A stretch of DNA of 64,000 nt from Methanoregula sp. (GCA_028679075.1 JAJRCF010000010.1:18233-82232), one strand, 5' to 3'; positions 17,003-25,880 are shown, counted from the stretch's first letter. The notes: generated by a model not told the origin, from the letters alone. Made by a program: numbers and translations.

Positions 17003-18370
17003 ATGACCTCCACCAGCTTTTCCGGCAATACCCGTACGGCCCTCGCGATGATCGCCCTGATCATCTGCAGCGCCGTTATTGCAGCGCCGGTCTCTGCAGC
17101 GATTTACACGCAAATATCGGGGTCACCTGCAACGACCTCCAAGTACCTTGGCGGAAGCCCGTCGCTCTCTGCCAGTGTAACCGGGGCCAACGAGTTTGCC
17201 CCGGGCCAGGACGCCACGATCACGGTCCTGGTGAAAAATTCCGGCGTCAACGCCATGAAGCAGCTCAACCAGACTGCAATTGAATACAGCGATCTCCCGA
17301 CTACGGCAAAATTTGTCACGCTGACACTCACCTCCGACAACAATGCAGTGATCATAAAAAGCGATCCGCAGATCCTCAATAACATTCCTGCCAGCGGGAC
17401 CGGTTCGACCGTGCAGTTCAAGGCAAAGATCTCCTCGAACGCAACCGCAGGAGAATACCAGCTTCCATTGATCATCAATTACCAGTATCCCCGGATTATC
17501 CAGCAGGAAAAAGACTCGGAGTTCGAAGATACCTATACAACAGCCGAGGTAACACTCCCCGTCACCATCCGGATCAAGCCCGAAGTGAAGATCGCCGTTG
17601 TAGAATCCACCTCGGATACGATCAGTGCGGGAACTGAAGGGTACCTCAGCCTGAAGATCAGGAATGACGGCCCCGAAAACGGCACCAAAGCCAGCGTAAA
17701 GCTCGTCCGGAGCGGGAGCAGTGCCATCATACCGACCGACGGTTCGGCGTTCATAGGGGATTTCCCGAGTGGCGGCATTGTCGGGTGCAGGTTCAAGATG
17801 GTCGCATCCAAGGATGCAACAACCCAGACCTACCCGGTCGATGTCCTTGTCACCTATACGAACAGCGAAGGGGACGTGGTCACAACGAAAAGCGAGACCA
17901 TCGGTATCCCGGTAGACAGCAAGACCAGCTTCGCAGTAATCTCACCGGTACCCGCGGTTGCCGCCGGGTCGCAGGGCTCCATTGAGGTCCAGTACCGGAA
18001 CACCGGGAACACAACGGTATACGAGACCCAGTCGCGGCTGACTCCCCATGGCGATGTCACCATTGATAACAATGTGGCATACCTTGGCGAGCTCAAGCCG
18101 GGGGAATCCGCGACCGCCCTGTACGACATCGCCGTCGGGAAGGGCACCGAACCTTCGACCTATACATTCGACAGCAAGCTCCGGTTCCGTGACGCCCTCG
18201 GCAACAGCCAGGAGTCCGACACGGTTGCAGTAACCATACAGGTCCTGCCCGCCAGGGCAGATACTATTGCCGGAATTCCTACAACCGTCATCATTGCCGG
18301 GATCATCCTTGTAGTTATTGCTGCCGGTATCGGGCTGTTTGCATACCGGCGCAAAAAGAGCCCGCAGTGA
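17003..18370 (+). CDS. COG1361-type S-layer-associated surface protein (paralogue 2)
   Basis: 455 aa, colinear with and clearly paralogous to the gene before it: signal peptide (TALAMIALIICSAVIAAPVSA), YLGGSPSLSASVTGANEFAPGQDATITVLVKNSGVNAM, SAGTEGYLSLKIRNDGPENG, AAGSQGSIEVQYRNTGNTT, and a C-terminal helix (TVIIAGIILVVIAAGIGLFAYRRKK). Both proteins share the 'DLPTTAKF.TLTL...IKSDPQ' segment near residue 100. GGGAAGAG lies 2-3 nt before the ATG and the gap to the upstream gene is 12 nt, so they form an operon. The tandem duplication gives two related extracellular partners for the downstream RND exporter, possibly as a heteromer. Confidence 0.83.
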   Translation: MTSTSFSGNTRTALAMIALIICSAVIAAPVSAAIYTQISGSPATTSKYLGGSPSLSASVTGANEFAPGQDATITVLVKNSGVNAMKQLNQTAIEYSDLPTTAKFVTLTLTSDNNAVIIKSDPQILNNIPASGTGSTVQFKAKISSNATAGEYQLPLIINYQYPRIIQQEKDSEFEDTYTTAEVTLPVTIRIKPEVKIAVVESTSDTISAGTEGYLSLKIRNDGPENGTKASVKLVRSGSSAIIPTDGSAFIGDFPSGGIVGCRFKMVASKDATTQTYPVDVLVTYTNSEGDVVTTKSETIGIPVDSKTSFAVISPVPAVAAGSQGSIEVQYRNTGNTTVYETQSRLTPHGDVTIDNNVAYLGELKPGESATALYDIAVGKGTEPSTYTFDSKLRFRDALGNSQESDTVAVTIQVLPARADTIAGIPTTVIIAGIILVVIAAGIGLFAYRRKKSPQ

Positions 18371-18465
18371 GCACTCATGACACCCATACAGGGAAATGCA
18401 CGTACCAATACCGTGACCGGGTGCTGGTCTCCTGCGATGAACAGATGTGAATGGGGGTATGGCAT

Positions 18466-20772
18466 ATGATTAAAGAAATTTTTGAAGGTATTGCACATAT
18501 CATCATTAAACGGCCGAAGCTGGTAGCCGGCTTTGTCATCGCCCTCTTCTGCATCGGTCTCTATGGAATGACCACGCTTACGATGGCGACCGGCTGGGAG
18601 ACCTACATCAATAAGGACACTCCCGCCGGGAACCTCCAGGCAAAATATGAGCAGGACTACAGTTCGGATACGATCATCCTCATCATCGAGGCAGGGGACC
18701 CGCTGAGCCCGGATGTCCTTTCTTACATCGATAACCTCGAAACGGATATCCGGCAACAGCAGAATATCGACAGCATATACAGCATTACGGATGTCCTGAA
18801 GGCCTATAATGGAGGGACCCTCCCCTCATCGCGGGATGAAACACTGCGCATCGTCAACTCACTGCCTGAGAGCACACGCGAGAAGGTCTATCCTTCCAAC
18901 GTGATGACCCTTGTCCAGATCCAGCTTACCGAGGGATTGTCGGAGGAGGTCCAGAAGACCGTCCTCGGCAACATGGAATCGATCATCGGGACATCCCCTG
19001 TTCCCCCCGGCGTAACTGTAGAAATGTCCGGTTCCCCCGCATTTAACCAGCAGATGAGCGAAGGGCTTTCGAGCAACATGGGTATCCTCATTGGAGGTGC
19101 CCTCGTCCTGATGATCATCACGATGGGGATCCTCTTTGCCTATGTCCGCCACCGGTTCATGCCGGTCCTGCTGGTCGCCATCGGCCTTGTCACCTCCCTT
19201 GGCCTGATGGGCCTTGCCGGCATCGCGCTGAACATGGCGGTGATCGGGGCCTTCCCGGTCCTGATTGGGCTTGGGATCGATTATGCGATCCAGTTCCACG
19301 CACGGTTTGACGAGGAAGCAAGAAAAGGATCGCTTGAGGATGCGGTCTTCAATACCGTGACCCGTACCGGTCCGGCGGTCATGTACGCAATGCTCGCCAC
19401 ATCCATGGGATTTTTAGCCATGTTTGTCTCGACTGTTACGATGATACAGTCGTTTGGCCTTGTGGCTATCATCGGCATCAACACCTGCTACTGGGTGTCC
19501 TGCATCGGCATGCCAACGCTCGCACTCCTGCTGAACTACAAGCCAAAACCCGACCAGACCGGGCAGTGTTATGCCGTAGGAACAGATGCCTGCGATACGA
19601 TCATCGGAAAACAGAAAAGCACCAAGAAGAGCTCCTTCTCCTATGGCGATTTCCTGACCAGCACCTCCGTAAAGATCGCAAAGAACCCGATACCTGTCCT
19701 TCTCATAGCCGGTCTTATCGCCCTCATCGGGTTCCAGATCGACCCGACCATCCCGGTCAGTTCTGATGAGAACTCGTTTGTCCCCTCGGATATGCCAGCC
19801 AAGATCAACATAGACAAGGTCAGCCGTGTGATCGGTGCATCCAGTACCGCGGACCTGATGGTCCAGGGGTCGCGGGTAACAGATCTCGATACCGTGATCT
19901 GGATGAAGGAGTTCCAGGATTACGAACTGGCGCACCATTCGCAATTGACCGGTGTGACGAGCATTGTTACGTATATCCTCCAGTATAATGGCGGCGTGAT
20001 GCCGGGGACCCAGGCCGAACTCAACAGCGTGCTGGCGAAAATACCGGAGGAGACACGGGAATCGGTTCTCAGCGACCCGATGTGCGGGATCATCCGGTTC
20101 AGCACCGAAGACATGGAGATGATGCAGCAGGAGACCTTAAAAGAGCAGATGAAGACAGAGATCGAATTCCTTGAACCACCGATCGGAATCACGGTACAAC
20201 CCGCAGGAAGCTTCGAATTGTACACCACCCTCCTGGGGTCCATGTCGGAGTCAAAGGACCAGATGACCGTTCTCGGGTTCATCTTTGTCTTTGCCTTCCT
20301 GATCATCGTATACCGCCACCTCCACGCGGTCTCGCCGATCATTCCGATCATCTTCATTGTCGGCTGGAACGCGGTCATGATGTACATCATCGGCCTTACG
20401 TACAACCCGCTCACGGCAACCCTCGGGTCGATGACCATCGGTGTTGCCGCAGAATACACCATCCTGGTCATGGAGCGGTACGCGGAGGAGGAAGAACGGT
20501 TGCATGATCCCATCGCCGCCATCCAGGAGAGCGTCCAGAAGATCGGCAGCGCCATCACGGTCTCGGGCCTTGCCACCTTCTTCGGGTTCTCGGCACTCTG
20601 CCTTGCAACATTCCCGATCATCAGCAACTTTGGTATCTCGACCCTGATCGCGGTCGCGTTCTCGCTGATCGGCGCGATCTTCATCATGCCGGCTGTACTC
20701 TCGCTGATGGGCCAGTTAACGGAATGGCTTGAGAAAAGAAAAGCACCGCGAGCTCCTGAAGGGAGCGAATGA
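18466..20772 (+). CDS. RND-superfamily exporter (HAE3/MMPL type)
   Basis: 768 aa with the RND layout: one membrane helix near the N-terminus, a large extracytoplasmic loop (~30-205), five helices, then a duplicate of this unit from ~400. In the first half the conserved acidic motif is GLGIDYAIQFHARFDEE; in the second it reads GVAAEYTILVMERYAEEEE with Glu in place of Asp. Length and motifs match the archaeal hydrophobe/amphiphile efflux-3 family (COG1033). It probably uses the ion gradient to export lipids or hydrophobic compounds. I use the ATG at 18466 (MIKEIFEGIAHIIIKRP), which has GGGGGT upstream; an ATG at 18451 is in frame. Together with the two COG1361 genes it makes a three-gene module. 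Confidence 0.88.
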   Translation: MIKEIFEGIAHIIIKRPKLVAGFVIALFCIGLYGMTTLTMATGWETYINKDTPAGNLQAKYEQDYSSDTIILIIEAGDPLSPDVLSYIDNLETDIRQQQNIDSIYSITDVLKAYNGGTLPSSRDETLRIVNSLPESTREKVYPSNVMTLVQIQLTEGLSEEVQKTVLGNMESIIGTSPVPPGVTVEMSGSPAFNQQMSEGLSSNMGILIGGALVLMIITMGILFAYVRHRFMPVLLVAIGLVTSLGLMGLAGIALNMAVIGAFPVLIGLGIDYAIQFHARFDEEARKGSLEDAVFNTVTRTGPAVMYAMLATSMGFLAMFVSTVTMIQSFGLVAIIGINTCYWVSCIGMPTLALLLNYKPKPDQTGQCYAVGTDACDTIIGKQKSTKKSSFSYGDFLTSTSVKIAKNPIPVLLIAGLIALIGFQIDPTIPVSSDENSFVPSDMPAKINIDKVSRVIGASSTADLMVQGSRVTDLDTVIWMKEFQDYELAHHSQLTGVTSIVTYILQYNGGVMPGTQAELNSVLAKIPEETRESVLSDPMCGIIRFSTEDMEMMQQETLKEQMKTEIEFLEPPIGITVQPAGSFELYTTLLGSMSESKDQMTVLGFIFVFAFLIIVYRHLHAVSPIIPIIFIVGWNAVMMYIIGLTYNPLTATLGSMTIGVAAEYTILVMERYAEEEERLHDPIAAIQESVQKIGSAITVSGLATFFGFSALCLATFPIISNFGISTLIAVAFSLIGAIFIMPAVLSLMGQLTEWLEKRKAPRAPEGSE

Positions 20773-20904
20773 ACCCGGTCCGTGTTCCCCAATCATCCCC
20801 CTTTTTTAAAATCCATACCGGTAAACCCGGCTATAAAAAATCCTGCATCTGAAAAAACGCAGGGACACGCCTTCAATCCGGAGAGTGCAGGGAAAATTAC
20901 CTGC

Positions 20905-21441
20905 TCACTCGTCTTTCTCAGCATGCTCCACGATGGTTGGCAGGCCGGCCTCCCCCATCTGCCAGAGCGTGAGCGTGGCGCAGGAACGGATGATCTCGTC
21001 TGCATCGTTGAGCCGCTGCCGGAGTGGTTCCACGGCGGGCACCCCGATCCGGCAGAGGGCCTGCGATAAAAATCCCCGCAGTTCCCGGTCATCGCTTGCC
21101 ATTGCCGCGATCAGCGATTCGATTGCCGGGATGCCGATCTCGCCGAGGGCGGCGGCAGCGTAGCGCCGGAACTCCCGGCTGTCGTGCTCTCGCATCGCGA
21201 CGATCAGCGGTGCGACCGAGGACTCCCCAATCTTCGCGAGCGCAATCGCTGCGTACCAGCGCCGGTCATTGTCCCCTGCTTCCGCGAGGGCCGCAATGAG
21301 GGGGGCGATTGCAGGCTTCCCGGTCTCCCGTAGGTGCGAGATCGCTTCATGCCGCTCTTCGATCCGCGGTGAGGCGAGGGCCGCAATCTGCTCCCGGATC
21401 TCCTCCCCGCTGACCTTCATCTCTCCACCGGTTTCTGTCAT
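20905..21441 (-). CDS. HEAT-repeat protein
   Basis: 178 aa made of about five HEAT/PBS-lyase-type repeats of ~31 residues. Examples are APLIAALAEAGDNDRRWYAAIALAKIGESSVAPLIVAMREHDSREFRRYAAAALGEIG and the following IPAIESLIAAMASDDRELRGFLSQALCRIG. Such proteins are alpha-solenoid scaffolds. No enzyme domain is present. The start is uncertain: ATGs at 21441 (MTETGGEMKV) and 21420 (MKVSGEEI), and a further in-frame codon at 21471. None has a well-spaced Shine-Dalgarno. The upstream region is repeat element A. A larger HEAT protein is encoded at 45756. Confidence 0.8.
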   Translation of the reverse strand: MTETGGEMKVSGEEIREQIAALASPRIEERHEAISHLRETGKPAIAPLIAALAEAGDNDRRWYAAIALAKIGESSVAPLIVAMREHDSREFRRYAAAALGEIGIPAIESLIAAMASDDRELRGFLSQALCRIGVPAVEPLRQRLNDADEIIRSCATLTLWQMGEAGLPTIVEHAEKDE

Positions 21442-21489
21442 ACCTGACAGTGATCTGCGCACTCCGCCCACTTGGCTTTTTCCATTTCC

Positions 21490-21882
21490 GAACGGTCATC
21501 AGACCGTGAGGACGAGAAGAATTGCAAAGCAATTCTTCGAAGGTCGGCTGATGCCTCCCTTCTCATTGTCGTGGTTCAAAGATTTCTGTTGAAATCTTCT
21601 CTTCCTCAAGGTTCTGACGGACCTTTCGGATTCTGATGAACCACTCCAACTTCGAAGTCCGAGCAGTCATCAGGCTGCGAGGAGGAGGAGAACGCATCAG
21701 CGTTCTTCGAAGACCCTGCGGGTCTTCTCGTTGTCGTGGTTCTGATGAACTACTTCAACTTCGAAAAGCCTGATGGCTCTTCTCGCGGTTCGGGGTTCGA
21801 AGATTTCCTGCGGAAATCTTCTCTTCCTCAAGGTCCTAGCGGACCTTTCGGATTCTGATGACCCTCCCCGATTCGAACCCCG
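21490..21882 (+). repeat. Hairpin-mosaic intergenic element, copy A (longest)
   Basis: This fills most of the 436-nt gap between the HEAT gene and the DUF1646 gene; no gene is supported here. It is a chain of short inverted repeats: CGGTC-ATCA-GACCG, AGAATTGC-AAA-GCAATTCT, AAGATTTC-TGTT-GAAATCTT, AACGC-ATCA-GCGTT (21691-21704), AGACCC-TGC-GGGTCT, AAGCC-TGAT-GGCTC, AAGGTCC-TAGC-GGACCTT. They are joined by recurring backbone pieces such as TCTTCGAAGGTCGGCTGATGCC, TTCTC(A/G)TTGTCG(T/A)GGTTC, CTGATGAAC and CAACTTCGAA. The copy looks internally duplicated: the TTCCTCAAGGTYC...TTTCGGATTCTGATGA block appears twice. Open frames through it are by-products of the repeat. Confidence 0.85.
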
Positions 21883-21907
21883 ATACAGTATCAGAATCAC
21901 GTGATTA

Positions 21908-23026
21908 TCACACGAATCCCAGCCAGGCCGGGACAAAGAGGATGCCAAAGAAGAAAAGCATCATTGCCATGCCAAGCGGGATGCCGACCCGTGCCCATTC
22001 GCTGCTGCTGATACTGAGCTTGCAGGCAGCGATGATGTTGGGGATGTTGCCGGGGATGAGCATCCCTCCGGCAATAAGCAGTCCCATCAGGGCGCTCGTG
22101 ATCTGCTCCAGAGAGAGGGCGGGGCTGATCTCCGCCGCGGCAAGGGTTGCGTTGTCGAGCACGGCCGAGACAATGTTGATCCAGTACAGTCCGGCCGACG
22201 GGATTGCGATGACATATTCGAGAATGATCGGCTTGAAGCCTTCACCGAGGAAGACGAGCGCCATGATAAAGAGATAGACCTTACCGGCCCGCAACAGGAT
22301 TTCCCTGAGCGTTTCGCGCTCTACGATACACTCGAGTTTCTCGTCGCCCGTATGGCTGCGGGAGAAGAGAACGACCCCCACGACCCCGAGAGCGAGGATG
22401 GAGGGGATGATATAGAGTGCAAGGCGGTCGAAGAGGAAGGTGAAACCTGCATAGTAGGGAGCGCCCGAGAGTTTGGAGACCACGATCGTAGAGAGGGGTT
22501 CACCGAGCGGGGTGAGGCCGGCGCCAAGCCCGATAGAGAAACAGGAGACCACTGTAATCTCCACCTTGGCCTTCCTGACAACCGGCAGGGCGTTGATGAT
22601 CTCGACAAGGATGATCGCAGCAAGGATCGCGGAGATGATGCTCGACACCAGGCCGAGGATAACGATGAGCATAAAGACGATCAACCTGAGCGAGAAACGG
22701 TCAACCATCCCAACGATCGCTTCCTGCATCCGGTGGTGGAAGAAGTAGATCAGGAGGCCGAAGACGAGGACGATCTGGACGATCCCGATCGGGATCCCGA
22801 ACAGGCTCGTGATCTGCAGCGGGGAGAGAAGCGCCTCTTTTATAATTTCCAGGCTCCAGCCGGTCTGCTCTCCGGGGATGACAATCAGTCCTGCAAGTGT
22901 CAGGGCCGCCACACCGCAGGTAAAGAGAAAGACCTCGAGGTTGCACTCGATGCATTTCACCCGGAACGGGAGTATGAGCACGAGCGCGAAGATGATGAGC
23001 AGCCCAAGGTTCGCAAACACGTCCAT
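21908..23026 (-). CDS. DUF1646-family ion-transporter-like membrane protein
   Basis: 372 aa with about ten membrane helices. It starts MDVFANLGLLIIFALVLILPFRVKCIECNLEVFLFTCG. Family-type features are the EITVVSCFSIGLGAGLTPLGEPLSTIVVSKLSG motif in the middle and VLDNATLAAAEISPAL plus GMLIPGNIPNIIAACKL near the end. These resemble the two inverted motifs of the ion transporter superfamily (G-x-PLGEPL and DN-T). DUF1646 proteins are thought to be cation or organic-anion carriers; the substrate is unknown. GGGAG and AGGA lie just before the ATG. The stop lies ~25 nt from repeat element A. Confidence 0.85.
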   Translation of the reverse strand: MDVFANLGLLIIFALVLILPFRVKCIECNLEVFLFTCGVAALTLAGLIVIPGEQTGWSLEIIKEALLSPLQITSLFGIPIGIVQIVLVFGLLIYFFHHRMQEAIVGMVDRFSLRLIVFMLIVILGLVSSIISAILAAIILVEIINALPVVRKAKVEITVVSCFSIGLGAGLTPLGEPLSTIVVSKLSGAPYYAGFTFLFDRLALYIIPSILALGVVGVVLFSRSHTGDEKLECIVERETLREILLRAGKVYLFIMALVFLGEGFKPIILEYVIAIPSAGLYWINIVSAVLDNATLAAAEISPALSLEQITSALMGLLIAGGMLIPGNIPNIIAACKLSISSSEWARVGIPLGMAMMLFFFGILFVPAWLGFV

Positions 23027-23197
23027 ATCCTGTCTCCCGGGTTCCCGGCAGGGGATGAACAGCCGGTTCCTGCTGGAATGTGGGTTCCCGGAAGATTAAT
23101 GGATTACTTTTCATGACACCGTCCCCTCCCGGGGTAACAAAGTATATTACCTACATCGGAAGTATAGGCAATTGATCATCTCTGAGGTGTGTGGGGG

Positions 23198-23395
23198 ATG
23201 GCGCAGGATCTCATGAAAACGATTAGTGCACTGCAGAACGCAGCAGTCGGGAACTGTAAGAAGCGGATAGCAGATGCGGCACTGAGGGCAAAGGGCATTA
23301 TCGGGAGCGATCCTCCGGATACCGAGACCTCCGAGCCCTGCCGGAAGCCCCTGTGCGGGGTAACATCGATCCTGAAACGGAAACACGGACTCTAG
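23198..23395 (+). CDS. Small protein upstream of atpH, unknown function
   Basis: 65 aa, soluble, starting MAQDLMKTISALQNAAVGNCKKRIADAALRAKG, ending in a CRKPLCG segment and a basic tail. I do not recognise a family. Support for it being a real gene: GAGGTG at 23184-23189 is ideally spaced (8 nt) from the ATG, a TATA-like AAGTATATTACC lies near 23140, and the stop is 12 nt before the atpH start, so it would head the atpH-atpI transcript. The alternative GTG at 23189 overlaps the Shine-Dalgarno and is unlikely. It could be a regulatory leader or an ATP-synthase-associated small protein; neither can be shown here. Confidence 0.6.
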   Translation: MAQDLMKTISALQNAAVGNCKKRIADAALRAKGIIGSDPPDTETSEPCRKPLCGVTSILKRKHGL

Positions 23396-23407
23396 TGGGG
23401 GGGCATC

Positions 23408-23728
23408 ATGGATTCGGAAAAAACACTCCTGCAGCAGATCCGGGACAAGGAGCAGGAACTCGCTCAGGAGGTCGACGCTGCCCGGGCGGAGGCGGAGGCG
23501 TCCGTTGCCGCCGCGCGTGCTGAAGCCGAAGACCTGCTCTGTACGGCAGACAAGCTCGGGAAGACCACTGCTGAACAGGTGTACTGGAAGGAGCGGGGGA
23601 GGACCGAGATCGAGATCGGGGACCTGAAAAAAGCAGCTGAACTGGACAGGGAGACCACCCAGGTACAGGGAGAGCGGAATGTTCCTGCCGCTGCGGAACG
23701 GATTGTCCGGTACGTAACATCGGAATGA
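23408..23728 (+). CDS. atpH: A-type ATP synthase subunit H (peripheral stalk)
   Basis: 106 aa, highly charged and almost wholly alpha-helical with an A/E/R heptad pattern (LLQQIRDKEQELAQEVDAARAEAEASVAAARAEAEDLL). This is the coiled-coil signature of subunit H (AhaH/NtpF), which pairs with subunit E to form the peripheral stalks that hold the A1 head. It lies directly before atpI, as in other methanogens. A G-rich Shine-Dalgarno (GGGGGG) precedes the ATG by 6 nt. Sequence conservation in this subunit is weak, so the call rests on helical pattern and position. Confidence 0.85.
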   Translation: MDSEKTLLQQIRDKEQELAQEVDAARAEAEASVAAARAEAEDLLCTADKLGKTTAEQVYWKERGRTEIEIGDLKKAAELDRETTQVQGERNVPAAAERIVRYVTSE

Positions 23729-23755
23729 GGCCGGGGATGCCCGGCAGGGAGTTGT

Positions 23756-25690
23756 ATGCTCCAGGCAATGAAACGCATCCAGGTGATCGGGCCAAAGGAT
23801 GAACTGGGCCGGGCAGTCGACCTGTTGTACCGGGCGGGCACCGTCCATCTCGAAAACGCACCGGAACTCATATCACGGGGCGAGATCTGCCTCGACCGTG
23901 TCAGGCAGGAGGAGGCCACGGCCGTTGCCGAAGTCCTCGGGAAGACCAGCGCTATCTTTTCCACCCTCCCTCCCATCGAAGATGATCCGGACCGCCAGGC
24001 ACAGCTCCGGGCATCTCTTGAAAAAAAGACTCACGCTGAGCTTGTTGAACGGGCGCGGGAGATCATCCATACCCTCGAGACAACGACACGGGAGCTGGCG
24101 GCAAAGAAAAGCGAGCTTACGCTCTCGATCACAACGCTGAACCGGTACGAGAAGGTACTTGATATCATCCAGCCGGTTGAGAAGGAACTGCCGGTACTGG
24201 AGGGATTCGAGGTCACGATCCTCCTCATCCAGGAGGAGCACCGGGACGTCCTCGCGCTGATCAAGAAAGAACTGGACACGATCACCGGCGACCGGTTCGA
24301 GATGACCGCAACAACGGTCGATGCCGATACCCTCGCTGCCATCATGGTCTTTCCCAAAAAGTACTCCGAGGAGATCCATTCCTTTATTTATTCCGTGAAC
24401 GTGAACGAGGTGAGGCTCCCGAAAGAATACTCAGGCCGGCCGTTTTACGAGATGTATGCCCTGCTCGCAGACAGCAGGATGCGGGCCCAGGACGAGATCG
24501 CCCGTATCGATGCAGACCTGCTCACGTTCTCAAATACGTGGTACCAGGAACTTGTTGTCATCAGAAAGCAGCTTGAGAATATCCATGGGGAACTCGGGGA
24601 GTACCGGAACTTTGGGATCTCGGAGTACACGTTTGTCATCATGGGCTGGATCCCGAAAAAGTACCTCAAAAAGACTGAACAGGCCCTGCACGATACCTTT
24701 GGCGACCGTGTGATCGTCTGCGAACTCCCGACAACGGGAAAGGATATGGAAGATGCCCCGGTCTTCTATGATAATCCGTTCTGGGTGAAACCGTTCGAGG
24801 TCATCATGCAGCTCGTCTCCCCGCCACGGTACCGCGAGGTCGATCCGTCCCCTGTCCTTGCGATCTTCTTCCCGCTCTTCTTCGGCATCATGGTCGGCGA
24901 CATCGGGTACGGGCTCGTTATCCTCGCCTTCGCGCTCATTATCCGTCACCGTTTCGCAGCAATCGCGTTTGCAAAAAGCCTTGCCGACATCCTGATAATC
25001 TCGTCAATACCGACAATCATCTTCGGGTACCTGTTCGGCGAATTCTTCGGGGACCTCGGGGAGGTGATGGGCTGGCTCCACCCGGTGCACATCCTCGGCA
25101 TCACCTGGAACCGCGTGGAGGCAATGATCCCGATGCTGATCCTCGCCATCGCGATCGGGGTTATCCACGTGGTCCTGGGTCTCCTCATCGGCATCCGGAA
25201 CGCGGTGATCACAAAGAGCCGCAAGCACCTTTATGAAAAGTGCGGCATGCTGATGATGATCCTGGCACTCGTCATCCTGATGGCGATGCTCGGCGGCGTT
25301 ATTTCGGATACCGCGATCTACCCGGTAGTCGCCCTCATGGTCATCGCCCTGCCTCTCATCCTGATGGGGGCGGGGGTGTTCGGCACAATCGAGGTGATGG
25401 GCACGGTCGGTAACATCCTCTCGTACGCCCGGCTGATGGCAATCGGCATGGCCTCGGTGATCCTCGCGATGGTGGCAAACGAGCTCGGCGGGGCATTCGA
25501 GTTTGCCATCATCGGGATCATCGTTGCTATCCTGCTGCACGCACTCAATATCGTGCTCGCGATGTTCTCCCCTTCGATCCACTCGATGCGTCTCCATATC
25601 GTGGAGTTCTTCTCGAAGTTTTACGAAGGGGGCGGGATGAAGTATAAACCGTTCCGGAAAAATGCGGATGCAGAAGGGGCGGGGGAGTGA
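23756..25690 (+). CDS. atpI: A-type ATP synthase subunit I (a subunit)
   Basis: 644 aa. The N-terminal ~330 residues are cytosolic with two coiled-coil stretches (LETTTRELAAKKSELTLSITTL and the region around 240), and the C-terminal part has seven to eight membrane helices. Family motifs: FGIMVGDIGYGLVILAFAL, PTIIFGYLFGEFFGDLGEV, GNILSYARLMAIGMASVILA (the region that holds the conserved Arg for ion transfer) and ALNIVLAMFSPSIHSMRLHIVEFFSKFYEGGG at the C-terminus. The protein makes the ion half-channels against the c ring and binds the stalks. The start at 23756 has GGGAG before it. The remaining synthase genes are ~5 kb away on the other strand. Confidence 0.95.
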   Translation: MLQAMKRIQVIGPKDELGRAVDLLYRAGTVHLENAPELISRGEICLDRVRQEEATAVAEVLGKTSAIFSTLPPIEDDPDRQAQLRASLEKKTHAELVERAREIIHTLETTTRELAAKKSELTLSITTLNRYEKVLDIIQPVEKELPVLEGFEVTILLIQEEHRDVLALIKKELDTITGDRFEMTATTVDADTLAAIMVFPKKYSEEIHSFIYSVNVNEVRLPKEYSGRPFYEMYALLADSRMRAQDEIARIDADLLTFSNTWYQELVVIRKQLENIHGELGEYRNFGISEYTFVIMGWIPKKYLKKTEQALHDTFGDRVIVCELPTTGKDMEDAPVFYDNPFWVKPFEVIMQLVSPPRYREVDPSPVLAIFFPLFFGIMVGDIGYGLVILAFALIIRHRFAAIAFAKSLADILIISSIPTIIFGYLFGEFFGDLGEVMGWLHPVHILGITWNRVEAMIPMLILAIAIGVIHVVLGLLIGIRNAVITKSRKHLYEKCGMLMMILALVILMAMLGGVISDTAIYPVVALMVIALPLILMGAGVFGTIEVMGTVGNILSYARLMAIGMASVILAMVANELGGAFEFAIIGIIVAILLHALNIVLAMFSPSIHSMRLHIVEFFSKFYEGGGMKYKPFRKNADAEGAGE

Positions 25691-25772
25691 TCCGGATCTG
25701 TTGGGTATTTTTTCAGCAGGGTCCGGCTGAAAACTTTTGAGCAAGGTCTGGTTGATCCGGAAACGGTTTTCA

Positions 25773-25800
25773 ATCGCGATCATGATCGCGATGATTTTTT
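25773..25800 (+). terminator. Perfect 20-bp palindrome with T run after atpI
   Basis: ATCGCGATCATGATCGCGAT (25773-25792) is a perfect inverted repeat and is followed by GATTTTTT. Weaker hairpins flank it: TCAGC..GGCTGA near 25711 and CAATCAAGGTTTGATTG near 25827. The 190-nt gap separates two convergent genes (atpI and the secreted-protein gene), so the hairpin series probably acts as a transcription terminator or RNA 3'-end stabiliser. The palindrome is also compatible with a dimeric protein binding site. Confidence 0.55.
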
Positions 25801-25880
25801 AAATCAAAGTCTGCCGAAAATTTTTCAATCAAGGTTTGATTGGAAAAAGATGTGAACTTGTAATTTTCAACCATCCGGTG

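Noticed and set aside
21490..21882. C/D-box guide RNAs in the repeats, because of many CTGATGA sequences
   Set aside because: The CTGATGA occurs as the loop and stem edge of hairpins (GGTTC-TGAT-GAACC). There is no paired C...D'...C'...D spacing, and the C box should start with a purine.
21860..21905. tRNA-like T-loop GATTCGAACCCC
   Set aside because: No acceptor, D or anticodon stems can be formed around it. The string is part of the repeat backbone, as in GGTTCGGGGTTCGAAG.
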